From the NCBI GenBank assembly GCA_021784835.1, contig JAJYHI010000155.1, positions 22,990-86,989 on the forward strand: a stretch of 64,000 nucleotides of DNA, read 5' to 3'. Made by a program: the position numbers and the translations under genes. This DNA comes from a bacterium (GTDB lineage: Bacteria > SZUA-79 > Acidulodesulfobacterales > Acidulodesulfobacteraceae). The number at the start of each line of letters is the position of its first letter. The first letter of the stretch is position 1. Shown here piece after piece: positions 56,605-64,000 of the stretch. Under the pieces are notes generated by a model. That model saw only the letters and a program-made list of their open reading frames with translations. It did not search any database and had not been told where the DNA came from.

Positions 56605-57825
56605 TCAGGCCAATTTTTTTAAGTTATTTTTTTTTGAACAGTCTATTAATGCTTCTATGCCGGGAAGTTTTTTACCCTCTAAAAGTTCCAGAAACGCTCC
56701 GCCGCCTGTAGAAACATACGACATTTTGGCAAATTCTCCTGCCCTGTGCAAAGCGACGTCGGTATCTCCTCCGCCCACGATAGTCAAAGCGTAAGCATTC
56801 GCTACGCTGGAAACCAGCGCAAACGTCCCCCTGCTAAACGCATCAAATTCAAAAACCCCCATAGGTCCGTTCCAAACGATTGTCTTGGCGTTTTGGATGG
56901 CTTCCGTAAAAAGAGTAACGGTCGCCGGACCTATATCTAAAGCCATCCATCCTTTAGGCATTTCCTGAATAGTGGTAACCTTGGTTTCTGCATCAGGGGC
57001 AAATTTATCCGCAACGACTACGTCGACCGGAAGATACAGCTTTATTCTTTTCTCGTTAATTTTTTCAAGGGTTTTTTTTGCATATTCAAGCATTTCGTCT
57101 TCTACTAAAGAACTTCCTATATCGTGGCCCAACGCCTTAAGGAAAGTATTGGACATGGCGCCGCCGATAATCAGTTTATCCACCTTATCGGCCAGATTGG
57201 ACAATACTTCTATCTTTCCCGAAACCTTTGCGCCGCCGACTATGGCGACAAAAGGTTTCATAGGGTTTTCTATGGCTCTCGTAAAATAATTCAACTCTTT
57301 TCTGATAAGAAATCCGGCGGCGCACGTATTCACGAATTTTGTAACCGCAACGTTGGAAGCGTGCGACCTGTGGGCGGTGGCAAAAGCGTCGTTGACGTAA
57401 ATATCGCAAAGCGAAGCCAATTTTTTGCCGAATTCGTCGTCGTTGTCGGTTTCTTCAGGATAAAACCGCAAATTCTCTAAAAGTATGATATCGCCGTAAT
57501 TTGCCGATTTAACGGCATTTTCCGCTAACTCTCCTACGCATTCGTTCACGAACTTAACGTCTTTGTCTAAAAGCCTGCTCAGTCTTTTTGCTACAACTAA
57601 AAGTGAAAGCTCTGGAACTTTTCTTCCTTTAGGCCTTCCCATATGCGACATTAATACGACTTTCGTATTTTCGTCCAAACAGTAATTTATAGTGGGGAGA
57701 ACCGCTCTTATTCTGGTGTCGTCGGTAATGTTCCCGTTTTGGTCTAAAGGAACGTTAAAATCAACCCTTATAAGCAGGGTCTTTTTCCCGATATCTATTT
57801 CGTCGATATAAACGATATTATCCAT
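56605..57825 (-). CDS. pgk: Phosphoglycerate kinase
   Basis: 406 residues. 'LLIRVDFNVPLDQNGNI' near 16-32, 'MSHMGRPKG' near 59-67 and 'GGGDTDVALHRAGE' near 354-367 are PGK signatures. It makes ATP and 3-phosphoglycerate from 1,3-bisphosphoglycerate. It lies 3 bases downstream of gap. Confidence 0.97.
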   Translation of the reverse strand: MDNIVYIDEIDIGKKTLLIRVDFNVPLDQNGNITDDTRIRAVLPTINYCLDENTKVVLMSHMGRPKGRKVPELSLLVVAKRLSRLLDKDVKFVNECVGELAENAVKSANYGDIILLENLRFYPEETDNDDEFGKKLASLCDIYVNDAFATAHRSHASNVAVTKFVNTCAAGFLIRKELNYFTRAIENPMKPFVAIVGGAKVSGKIEVLSNLADKVDKLIIGGAMSNTFLKALGHDIGSSLVEDEMLEYAKKTLEKINEKRIKLYLPVDVVVADKFAPDAETKVTTIQEMPKGWMALDIGPATVTLFTEAIQNAKTIVWNGPMGVFEFDAFSRGTFALVSSVANAYALTIVGGGDTDVALHRAGEFAKMSYVSTGGGAFLELLEGKKLPGIEALIDCSKKNNLKKLA

Positions 57826-57828
57826 TGT

Positions 57829-58842
57829 TTATTTCATCATCTTGACCGCCATTTCGGCAAGTCTTGTCGAATATCCCCATTCGTTGTCGTACCATGCCAG
57901 AACTTTTACGAGGTCGTCTCCTATGACCTTCGTGCTAAGGGAATCTACGATGGAAGAATGCTTGTCTCCGATATAATCGATGGAAACCAGAGGCTCTTTG
58001 CTGAACGCAAGTATTCCTCTGAGATAGCTTTCGGAGGCTTCCTCCAATTTTGAATTTACTTCTAAAACGGTTGTTTTTTTGGAAACTTTGCATACTAAAT
58101 CGTTAATTGAAACATCGGGCGTAGGAACCCTTAAAGACATTCCGTCAAGTTTATCTTTTAATTCGGGCAACACTTCGCAAAGGGCTTTCGCGGCGCCGGT
58201 AGTAGTAGGAATAATGGAAATGGAAGCCGCTCTCGCCCTTCTTAAGTCTTTATGAGGCAGGTCTAATATCCTCTGGTCGTTCGTATAGGAATGGGCGGTG
58301 GTCATATTGCCCTTTTCTATCGTAAAATTCTCGTGTATTACTTTTGCGACGGGGGCAAGACAGTTTGTAGTGCATGATGCCATAGATACTATAAAATGTT
58401 TATTTTTATCGTAAATCTTATCGTTCACTCCAAGCACTACGGTAACATCAGGGTCGCCGGCGGGAGCGGAGATTAAAACTTTTTTTGCTCCCGCATTCAG
58501 ATGCTTTGCGGCATCTCCCCGTTTAGTGAAAAGGCCGGTCGATTCGATAACCACGTCGACGCCGAGATGCTTCCATAGAAGTTCGGCTGGGTCTTTAATG
58601 GCCGTAATTAAAGTTTCCCTGCCGTCCGCAATTATATGGTCGATATCGTATCCGACGTAAAAATCGGCTTTTCCATGGACAGAATCGTATTTAAGTAGGT
58701 GGGCGAGAACTTGAGGATTGGTAATATCGTTAATCGCGACTATTTCAACCTGCTCGCCTTTTGCAATCATGCCTTGAAATATTCTAAAAACATTCCTTCC
58801 GATTCTCCCGAACCCGTTTATCGCAATTCTTAAATTTGCCAT
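57829..58842 (-). CDS. gap: Glyceraldehyde-3-phosphate dehydrogenase
   Basis: 337 residues. N-terminal NAD-binding 'INGFGRIGRNVFRI' and the active-site Cys in 'SMASCTTNCLAPVAKV' near 152-167. 'YDNEWGYSTR' is the C-terminal signature. It is the first gene of gap-pgk-lspA-leuS-lptE. Confidence 0.97.
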   Translation of the reverse strand: MANLRIAINGFGRIGRNVFRIFQGMIAKGEQVEIVAINDITNPQVLAHLLKYDSVHGKADFYVGYDIDHIIADGRETLITAIKDPAELLWKHLGVDVVIESTGLFTKRGDAAKHLNAGAKKVLISAPAGDPDVTVVLGVNDKIYDKNKHFIVSMASCTTNCLAPVAKVIHENFTIEKGNMTTAHSYTNDQRILDLPHKDLRRARAASISIIPTTTGAAKALCEVLPELKDKLDGMSLRVPTPDVSINDLVCKVSKKTTVLEVNSKLEEASESYLRGILAFSKEPLVSIDYIGDKHSSIVDSLSTKVIGDDLVKVLAWYDNEWGYSTRLAEMAVKMMK

Positions 58843-58903
58843 AAATCTCTCCCTGCCGTTTAATTAAATCTTAAAATTTCAACCTGATTTTTTTTAATGC
58901 TAT

Positions 58904-59761
58904 CTATCTTTGATTATTATCTTTCTTTTTATTGCCGCCGCCACCGCCACGCACGGGACCTTTACGCGCCGGCCCTCCAAACCCCGGCCTGCCCTGCTGA
59001 GCCGGACCCCTGAAACCGGGACCTCCCTGCTGCGGTCCTCCAAACCCCGGCCTGCCCTGCTGAACCGGACCCCTAAACCCCGGTCTGCCCTGCTGCGGCC
59101 CTCCAAACCCCGGTCTGCCCTGCTGAACCGGACCCCTAAACCCCGGTCTGCCCTGCTGCGGCCCTCCAAACCCCGGTCTGCCCTGCTGAGCCGGACCCCT
59201 AAACCCCGGTCTGCCCTGCTGAGCCGGACCCCTGAAACCGGGTAGTCCTCCGTGTCTGAACGGGCGGTTTACGTAGCCGCGGTTTACGTGCGAGCGCCAT
59301 GTGCCGAAATTCCTTAAGAACATGTGGTGTCTTTCCCACCAGCCCGGATGGTTTACCCTGTACCATGGACCGACATAATTAGTCCACCATGTGAAATACG
59401 GCTGATAATCCATTACCGGGGGCGGCGGTCCGTAAATTAATGACGGAGGAAGATAAATTCCGGCGGTTACCGGATACCATGGCCCGGAATAACCGCTTGC
59501 GTATATCCATCCGCCGTTAAGCCATCTCCAGTAATAACCGTTATATCCATATATGTAAGTATCGTACATAGGCGCATAATAAGCGTCTACGCCGTTGCCT
59601 ATAGAAAATGCAAAATTGGGGGCGGCGACGCCTATGCCTATGTAACCCTGCGAATATGCCGGCCTGCCGTAATATGTTGCGCATCCGCTTAAAAATAAAA
59701 CGAATATGCCGATAAAAGATGCAAAAATTAACAATCTTTTTTTATTTTTTTCGTTTTTCAT
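58904..59761 (-). CDS. Repeat-rich Gly/Pro/Gln lipoprotein
   Basis: 285 residues. Signal peptide and lipobox 'LSGC' (Cys27). The middle (about 40-165) is rich in Tyr, Trp and Gly ('YGYNGYYWRWLNGGWIY'), with one predicted globular part. From about 170 to 270 an alternating repeat of 21 residues (FRGPVQQGRPG then FGGPQQGRPG) occurs five times or so. Function unknown; surface-exposed low-complexity lipoprotein. Confidence 0.82.
   Translation of the reverse strand: MKNEKNKKRLLIFASFIGIFVLFLSGCATYYGRPAYSQGYIGIGVAAPNFAFSIGNGVDAYYAPMYDTYIYGYNGYYWRWLNGGWIYASGYSGPWYPVTAGIYLPPSLIYGPPPPVMDYQPYFTWWTNYVGPWYRVNHPGWWERHHMFLRNFGTWRSHVNRGYVNRPFRHGGLPGFRGPAQQGRPGFRGPAQQGRPGFGGPQQGRPGFRGPVQQGRPGFGGPQQGRPGFRGPVQQGRPGFGGPQQGGPGFRGPAQQGRPGFGGPARKGPVRGGGGGNKKKDNNQR
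58962..59242. repeat. Tandem 63-base repeats in the lipoprotein gene
   Basis: A 63-base unit, made of an 11-codon and a 10-codon half, recurs with almost no base change between copies, most clearly at 59045-59170. Such near-identical arrays change copy number easily by slippage or recombination. All six frames look open over part of it, which creates false genes. Confidence 0.85.
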
Positions 59762-60038
59762 AATTTTATCCTCGTTCTTTAAATTAATTTATTTATTTTA
59801 ATTAATTTATCTATTTATTTTATTTATTTAATTTAGGCGACGCAACGCAGGGCATAAGCCCGACGACCCAAATATTATATATTACAACCATATAAAATTA
59901 CAATATCTAATTTATATAATATTATATCGTATAAACTTAATATGTTTTTAACAATTTTAAAATAATTGTGATAAAATCATAATATCATAATAAATAAAAA
60001 ATTTAATAAAATAATCCATTTTATTTTAAGGAGGTTTT
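59762..60038. promoter_or_regulatory. AT-rich intergenic region with a possible promoter for the MBL-fold gene
   Basis: TTAACA (59948-59953) and TAAAAT (59972-59977), 18 bases apart, could be a + strand promoter. The spacer overlaps a palindrome, ACAATT-7-AATTGT (59951-59969), that could be an operator. AAGGAGG at 60029-60035 is the ribosome binding site. The rest is AT-rich low-complexity sequence. Confidence 0.4.
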
Positions 60039-60704
60039 ATGTTTGACTACAAAGGGCTTCAGATAACAAGATTTTGCCACGACAGTTTCCGCGTAAGCGA
60101 CGGCAAAACAAATATATATTTTGACCCGTTCAAACTGAGCGGCGGCGAACCAAAGGCGGATTATATTTTTATTTCCCACGAGCATTTCGACCATTTTTCG
60201 CCGGACGACATTCATAAAATTTTAAAGGATTCGACTATTTTATTTATGAACGAAATGACTAACGATGAAATAGAATCTTTATACGATAATAAAATGGTAG
60301 TTATTTCTCCGGGCGATTCTATAGACTTTAAAGATTTGCATATTGAAGGCGTACCGGCTTACAATATAAACAAATTCAGGGAACCGGGGAAGGTCTATCA
60401 TCCCAAAGAAGACAAAAAACTGGGATTCATAGTAACTTTTAACGGAATAAAAGTGTATCATACCGGCGATACCGACCATATTCCCGAAATGGACAATCTA
60501 GCTTCAAAAAATATTGACCTGCTGTTCATACCGGTCAGCGGCACATACGTTATGACTCCGTCCGAGGCAATCGAAGCCGCCGCAAAAATTAAAGCAAAGA
60601 TATCTATTCCGATGCACTACGGCACAATAATAGGCGATAAAAAACAGGCCGAGGAATTTAAAAGCGGCTTACTGAAAAACGGGCTGGACGCGGAAATCAT
60701 TTAA
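60039..60704 (+). CDS. Metallo-beta-lactamase-fold hydrolase (UPF0173-like)
   Basis: 221 residues. 'FISHEHFDHFS' gives His47, His49, Asp51 and His52; 'VYHTGDTDHIPEM' near 145 and 'PMHYGTI' near 195 complete the site. This is the small L-ascorbate-6-phosphate-lactonase-like/UPF0173 group of predicted hydrolases; substrate unknown. It is followed 20 bases later by the HD-GYP gene, in the same direction. Confidence 0.88.
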   Translation: MFDYKGLQITRFCHDSFRVSDGKTNIYFDPFKLSGGEPKADYIFISHEHFDHFSPDDIHKILKDSTILFMNEMTNDEIESLYDNKMVVISPGDSIDFKDLHIEGVPAYNINKFREPGKVYHPKEDKKLGFIVTFNGIKVYHTGDTDHIPEMDNLASKNIDLLFIPVSGTYVMTPSEAIEAAAKIKAKISIPMHYGTIIGDKKQAEEFKSGLLKNGLDAEII

Positions 60705-60724
60705 AGCATAATCAGCATAATACT

Positions 60725-61672
60725 ATGGAAAAAACCGTCAATTATATCCCGATAATTATCGAAAGTTTGATTTTCGGTAAAAATTCGGATTACCCGCTCT
60801 ATATAAAATCTGCGGATAATTACATCTTATACAGGTCTAAAGCCCTTATATTTTCAAAAAGCGATGCTTTAAGGCTGAAAAATAACGGCATAGAATATCT
60901 TTATATCAAAGAAGACGATAAGGAAAAATATGAAGTAGATATACTGGAACACTTCGACGATATTATTGGTTCCAAAAATCTCAATTTTGAAGAAAAAGCC
61001 GTTAAAATATATATTTATACCAAAGTTTACGCAGAAATCATACTCACGACGGGAAACCTTAAAGACAACAACGAAAAAATCAAGCGTTCCATCGAGACCA
61101 CTATGGATTATCTGTTAATGAGCGAATTCGCTTTTATGAATCTTTTAAACCTTTCCGGTTATGACCGCAACGAGGTCGGGCACGGAATGAACGTAAGCAT
61201 CTATGCTATGGCTTTAGCAAACAGGCTGGGATTTTCAAATAAAATTTCTCTTTACGAAATCGGCCTTGCCGGACTTACGCACGATATAGGAAAATTAATG
61301 ATTCCAAAAGAATTTTTATCTAAAAAAGGCCTGACCGAAAATGAAATTTATGAAATCAGGAAACATCCCATATATTCTAAAGAAATTTTAATAAAAAACA
61401 ACGTAGATAATATCAGCATAATAAATGCAACCTTAGAACATCACGAAACATCAATCGGTTCCGGCTATCCTTTCGGTAAAAGCGAAGAAAATATTTCGAC
61501 TTACGGCAAGATTTTATCTATCGTGAACAGATTCGACTCGCTTACCAGAAACAGGCCGTACAAAGTTAAATTAAGCGTCGCCGGCTCCTTAAGCCAGATG
61601 GAGCAAAGTTCTGAATTGTATAATAAAGCGTTTTTAAAAGAATTTATCCTGCTTATGTCGAAAAAATATTGA
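60725..61672 (+). CDS. HD-GYP domain protein
   Basis: 315 residues. A non-conserved N-terminal domain (about 1-120) precedes an HD-GYP domain: 'GHGMNVSIYAMALA' near 152-165, the HD pair in 'LTHDIGKLMIPKEFL' near 187-201, 'RKHPIYSKEIL' and 'LEHHETSIGSGYPFG' near 238-252. The GYP triad itself is intact. Active members hydrolyse c-di-GMP; no receiver domain is seen. Confidence 0.88.
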   Translation: MEKTVNYIPIIIESLIFGKNSDYPLYIKSADNYILYRSKALIFSKSDALRLKNNGIEYLYIKEDDKEKYEVDILEHFDDIIGSKNLNFEEKAVKIYIYTKVYAEIILTTGNLKDNNEKIKRSIETTMDYLLMSEFAFMNLLNLSGYDRNEVGHGMNVSIYAMALANRLGFSNKISLYEIGLAGLTHDIGKLMIPKEFLSKKGLTENEIYEIRKHPIYSKEILIKNNVDNISIINATLEHHETSIGSGYPFGKSEENISTYGKILSIVNRFDSLTRNRPYKVKLSVAGSLSQMEQSSELYNKAFLKEFILLMSKKY

Positions 61673-61699
61673 AACGGCGGTAAGAATTTAACCGCCGTT
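61673..61699. terminator. Hairpin between the HD-GYP gene and tRNA-Leu
   Basis: AACGGCGGT (61673-61681) and ACCGCCGTT (61691-61699) are perfect complements with a 9-base loop, immediately after the HD-GYP stop. There is no T-tract, so this is a weak or bidirectional terminator at best. Confidence 0.5.
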
Positions 61700-61711
61700 G
61701 TCTAAAAGGCG

Positions 61712-61797
61712 TGGTGCCGAAGGCCGGAATCGAACCGGCACGGATATTATCCGCCACCCCCTTAAGATGGTGTGTCTACCAGTTCCACCACTTCGGC
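61712..61797 (-). tRNA. tRNA-Leu (TAA anticodon)
   Basis: An 86-base class II tRNA with an encoded CCA end (complement of 61712-61714). Acceptor GCCGAAG pairs with CTTCGGC; the anticodon loop is 'TCTTAAG'; a long variable arm 'TGGCGGATAATATCCG' follows, and the T arm has 'GGTTCGATTCC'. It reads UUA/UUG. It lies 39 bases after secG, a common secG-tRNA-Leu linkage. Confidence 0.97.
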
Positions 61798-61836
61798 ATT
61801 ATATTTAAAACCTTATTAATTATATAATTTGATATA

Positions 61837-62196
61837 TTATTTTGCGCCGCCTGCGCTTGCGTTCTCTTTTGCGGACGCAGCCTTTTTCGGAACGGAACTA
61901 TTTTGTTTCGATAGCGGCGCGGCTGTTGCGGTCTTTTTAATATAGCTTTTAATCGCGATAGGGTTTTGCTGTTTTGCGGAAATATAGGATATAAAAAACG
62001 CCGAACCCATAAAAACTATTGCGAGCACTGCCGTAGTTTTCGTCAAAAAATTGCCGGCTCCGGACGCTCCGAATATCGTCTGCGAACTGCCGCCGAAAAC
62101 GGCTCCCATTTCCTGTCCTTTGCCCTGCTGCATAAGAATTACTATGACTAAAAACACAGCGGAAATTATCAATAAAATCGTTAGAAACATCATCAT
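61837..62196 (-). CDS. secG: Preprotein translocase subunit SecG
   Basis: 119 residues. Two membrane segments (about 3-22 and 51-72) flank the conserved 'LMQQGKGQEMGAVFGG' with 'FGASGAGNFLTKTT'. SecG aids protein movement through SecYE. The tail (about 80-119) is Ala/Lys-rich and poorly conserved. Confidence 0.94.
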   Translation of the reverse strand: MMMFLTILLIISAVFLVIVILMQQGKGQEMGAVFGGSSQTIFGASGAGNFLTKTTAVLAIVFMGSAFFISYISAKQQNPIAIKSYIKKTATAAPLSKQNSSVPKKAASAKENASAGGAK

Positions 62197-62304
62197 AATA
62201 TAGATATATTAATAAAATATAATTCAAAAGTCAACTGCAAACTTTCAATACCTCAAATAATTTTTAGACTTTTAAAAAACTTTTTTTTATTATAAAATTT
62301 AATT

Positions 62305-63297
62305 ATGAAAAACGCAAATGAAATTAAAAAAGGCGCGGTGCTTATTTATTTTTTTTACGGAGAAGACGTTTTCAGAATAGAAAAGGAAATAGAAAACATT
62401 AAATCGTCGATACTGAAAAAGGAGCAGTTCGATTTTAATTTCGATAAGCTCGCGTCTCCGTCTTTGCAGGAATTTTTAAATATTGCGGGCAGTTATCCGG
62501 TATTTGCTGAAAAAAGAATAGTCCAGGTTGAAGATTTCGGAGAATCGTTTATAAACGACGATAATTTACAGGATTATTTAAAATCGCCGCCGTCCACTAC
62601 CGTAACTATATTTTACCATAAAAGTCCTAAAATCAACGAAAATACTAAATTTTTTAAGGAATTGAAAAATAAAAGTTATTTCAGTCTTAATAAAATAAGG
62701 TTCTTATACGATAACGAACTTCCCTCCTTCATTAAAAAACTCTCAAAAGAAAAGGGTATCAGACTTTCCGACGAAGCCGCTTATTACATAATGCGTTATA
62801 CCGGAAACAATATTTTAAATATAGATTCCGAACTTGATAAAATAGCTTCGGGAATAAAATCAGCCAAAGAAGACGAGGAAATACCCCTCGGCAAAATTAA
62901 ATCCTCCGTTTCCCTTTCTAAGAAATTTACCGTTTTCGATTTAACGGACAAGATACTGGAAAAAGATTTAAAAGCGGCATTTTCTATATTCGATATTATT
63001 TACGGCGACGGGGAAGAGCCCATAAAAATTATATCAATTTTATATAACGAGATAAGGAAATTGCATAGGGCAAAGATTCAGGAAATTTCCGGCATGGATT
63101 TTGAAACCGTTTTAACCGTCAACTCCGTTCTTCCTTTCCTGAAAAAGAAATTTATAAAAAATCTTTCGTCTTTCAAAGTTCAAGAGTTTAAAAAAATCGT
63201 AAAACTCTTGAAAGATGCGGACTTAAAATTAAAAACGACGTCATGGCCGGCCGACGCGATTTTCGAAGAATTTATTTTTAAAGCCGGCCGCATATAA
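62305..63297 (+). CDS. holA: DNA polymerase III subunit delta
   Basis: 330 residues. 'YFFYGEDVFRIEKEIENIK' at the N-terminus, 'SYPVFAEKRIVQVEDF' near 69-84, 'GNNILNIDSELDKIA' near 172-186 and 'KKFTVFDLTDKILEKDL' near 209-225 are HolA features. It opens the beta clamp in the clamp loader. It converges on rpsT. Confidence 0.93.
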   Translation: MKNANEIKKGAVLIYFFYGEDVFRIEKEIENIKSSILKKEQFDFNFDKLASPSLQEFLNIAGSYPVFAEKRIVQVEDFGESFINDDNLQDYLKSPPSTTVTIFYHKSPKINENTKFFKELKNKSYFSLNKIRFLYDNELPSFIKKLSKEKGIRLSDEAAYYIMRYTGNNILNIDSELDKIASGIKSAKEDEEIPLGKIKSSVSLSKKFTVFDLTDKILEKDLKAAFSIFDIIYGDGEEPIKIISILYNEIRKLHRAKIQEISGMDFETVLTVNSVLPFLKKKFIKNLSSFKVQEFKKIVKLLKDADLKLKTTSWPADAIFEEFIFKAGRI

Positions 63298-63310
63298 AGT
63301 TTATAGCGAT

Positions 63311-63574
63311 TTATAACAGCGTATTGTTAAGCTTTGCGATGGCCGAAATTTTTCTTGCCGCGTTATTTTTATGTATAATTTTTTTTGCGGCTAACTGCAT
63401 AATGTAAGACGCGTTTAAATTGAAAAGGATTGCCGCTTTATCTTTGTCTTTTCCGGCAACCGCCGCTTTAAGTTTTTTAATATTGGTCTTCATTTTAGAA
63501 AGGCTGCTGGTATTGCGCTCGGTTCTTTTTTTTGTCTGTCTCGCTCTTTTTTTCGCCGACTTATGATTTGCCAT
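63311..63574 (-). CDS. rpsT: 30S ribosomal protein S20
   Basis: 87 residues. 'ANHKSAKKRARQTKKR' start and 'IHKNNAARKISAIAKLNN' end are the S20 signatures. holA-rpsT neighbourhood is widely conserved, though here they converge with a 13-base gap. Confidence 0.95.
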   Translation of the reverse strand: MANHKSAKKRARQTKKRTERNTSSLSKMKTNIKKLKAAVAGKDKDKAAILFNLNASYIMQLAAKKIIHKNNAARKISAIAKLNNTLL

Positions 63575-63725
63575 AAATAATTTTCCTCTTAAATTTTAAT
63601 ATTCAAATAAAAACTCTTAATATTCTTCGGATAGATTTTAAAGTTTATCAGATTATAAAAAATAAATCAAATAAATTTTAAGGATAAATTTTAATAAATT
63701 TTAAATTTAGGGATTTTTTCTGCGA

Positions 63726-63987
63726 TTAATAGCATTGCGTATCGCAAACCATATTCCTGCCGTTATCTTTCGCCCTATAAAGAGCGGAATCGACCCTGCG
63801 GATTATGCTGTTTTCCGTATCGTCGCCGTTCGCGGCCGCAACCCCCAAACTTATGGTAATATTCATTCCTATATCCTGACTTTGACACCTCACATCATTC
63901 AAAGTCAATAAAATAGCGCATCTGCATTTTTATTTCGTGCAAAATTTTACTACCGTTGCTATTTTGACCAGTATTTATGTGGGATTA
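63726..63987 (-). pseudogene. Decayed GGDEF (diguanylate cyclase) domain fragment, 5' end beyond the window
   Basis: The last 50 residues match the end of a GGDEF domain: 'NITISLGVAAANGDDTENS' then 'VDSALYRAKDNGRNMV'. In the same frame upstream, stop codons at about 63930 and 63975 interrupt a GGDEF-like 'ILVKIATVVKF' segment, and no GGDEF motif can be found between them. It is therefore a broken remnant rather than an active cyclase. Confidence 0.6.
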
Positions 63988-64000
63988 GGCGGTATCGGGG

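Noticed and set aside
58900..59245. Open frames on both strands over the Gly/Pro repeat
   Set aside because: They arise from the 63-base repeat being stop-free in all frames; only the minus frame with a lipoprotein signal is credible.

Overview
The window is a gene-dense, AT-rich piece of a Gram-negative bacterial chromosome. Lipopolysaccharide genes (kdsB, an lptE-like gene), lipoprotein signals and lspA point to an outer membrane. The gene set and order (rpsU-cvpA-dnaG-rpoD, DUF164-rnhA-rnpB, pyrR-pyrB-pyrC-carAB, a SAM-I-controlled sulfur-carrier operon, short-form HisG, fused GTase/phosphomannomutase) resemble deltaproteobacterial or Desulfobacterota-type genomes. The exact lineage is an inference and cannot be settled here. 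I see no phage, complete insertion sequence, CRISPR array or rRNA.

Layout. 1-236: 3' end of an alanine racemase gene on the + strand. 247-16.5 kb: minus-strand run read right to left: nif3, a zinc-ribbon coiled-coil gene, rnhA, rnpB (RNase P RNA), lepA, lepB, the pyrimidine genes pyrR-pyrB-pyrC-carA-(radical SAM)-carB, greA, an nfu gene and pilB. 16.5-21.5 kb: tRNA-Ile2 and the macromolecular-synthesis operon rpsU-cvpA-dnaG-rpoD, with cvpA split by a frameshift in a nine-T run. 21.5-29.7 kb: histidine operon hisG-D-C-B-(amidase)-H-A-F-IE. 29.8-36.5 kb: murA, prmC, prfA, thyX, rpmE, kdsB, an RlpA-like lipoprotein and a PilZ protein.

36.5-41.6 kb is the most interesting part. A sigma70-like promoter and a SAM-I riboswitch with a clear terminator precede a plus-strand cluster: threonine-synthase-like PLP enzyme, ubiquitin-like sulfur carrier fused to a NIL domain, E1-like activating enzyme, TusA-like protein, cysteine-synthase-like PLP enzyme and JAMM metalloprotease. 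Together they look like a protein-thiocarboxylate route to homocysteine and/or cysteine. The carrier's Gly-Gly is internal, so it must be cut before use; the JAMM protein is the obvious candidate.

41.6-46 kb is accessory: a Fic-fold protein whose motif has Gln instead of the catalytic His, a gene-free stretch with three strong inverted repeats, a large duplicated lipoprotein and a hypothetical gene. 46-59 kb: coaBC, a metallo-beta-lactamase-fold hydrolase, two sugar-phosphate enzymes, a PAP2 phosphatase, lptE, leuS, lspA, pgk and gap, then a repeat-rich lipoprotein (58.9-59.8 kb). 60-64 kb: a metallo-hydrolase, an HD-GYP protein, tRNA-Leu, secG, holA, rpsT and a decayed GGDEF fragment.
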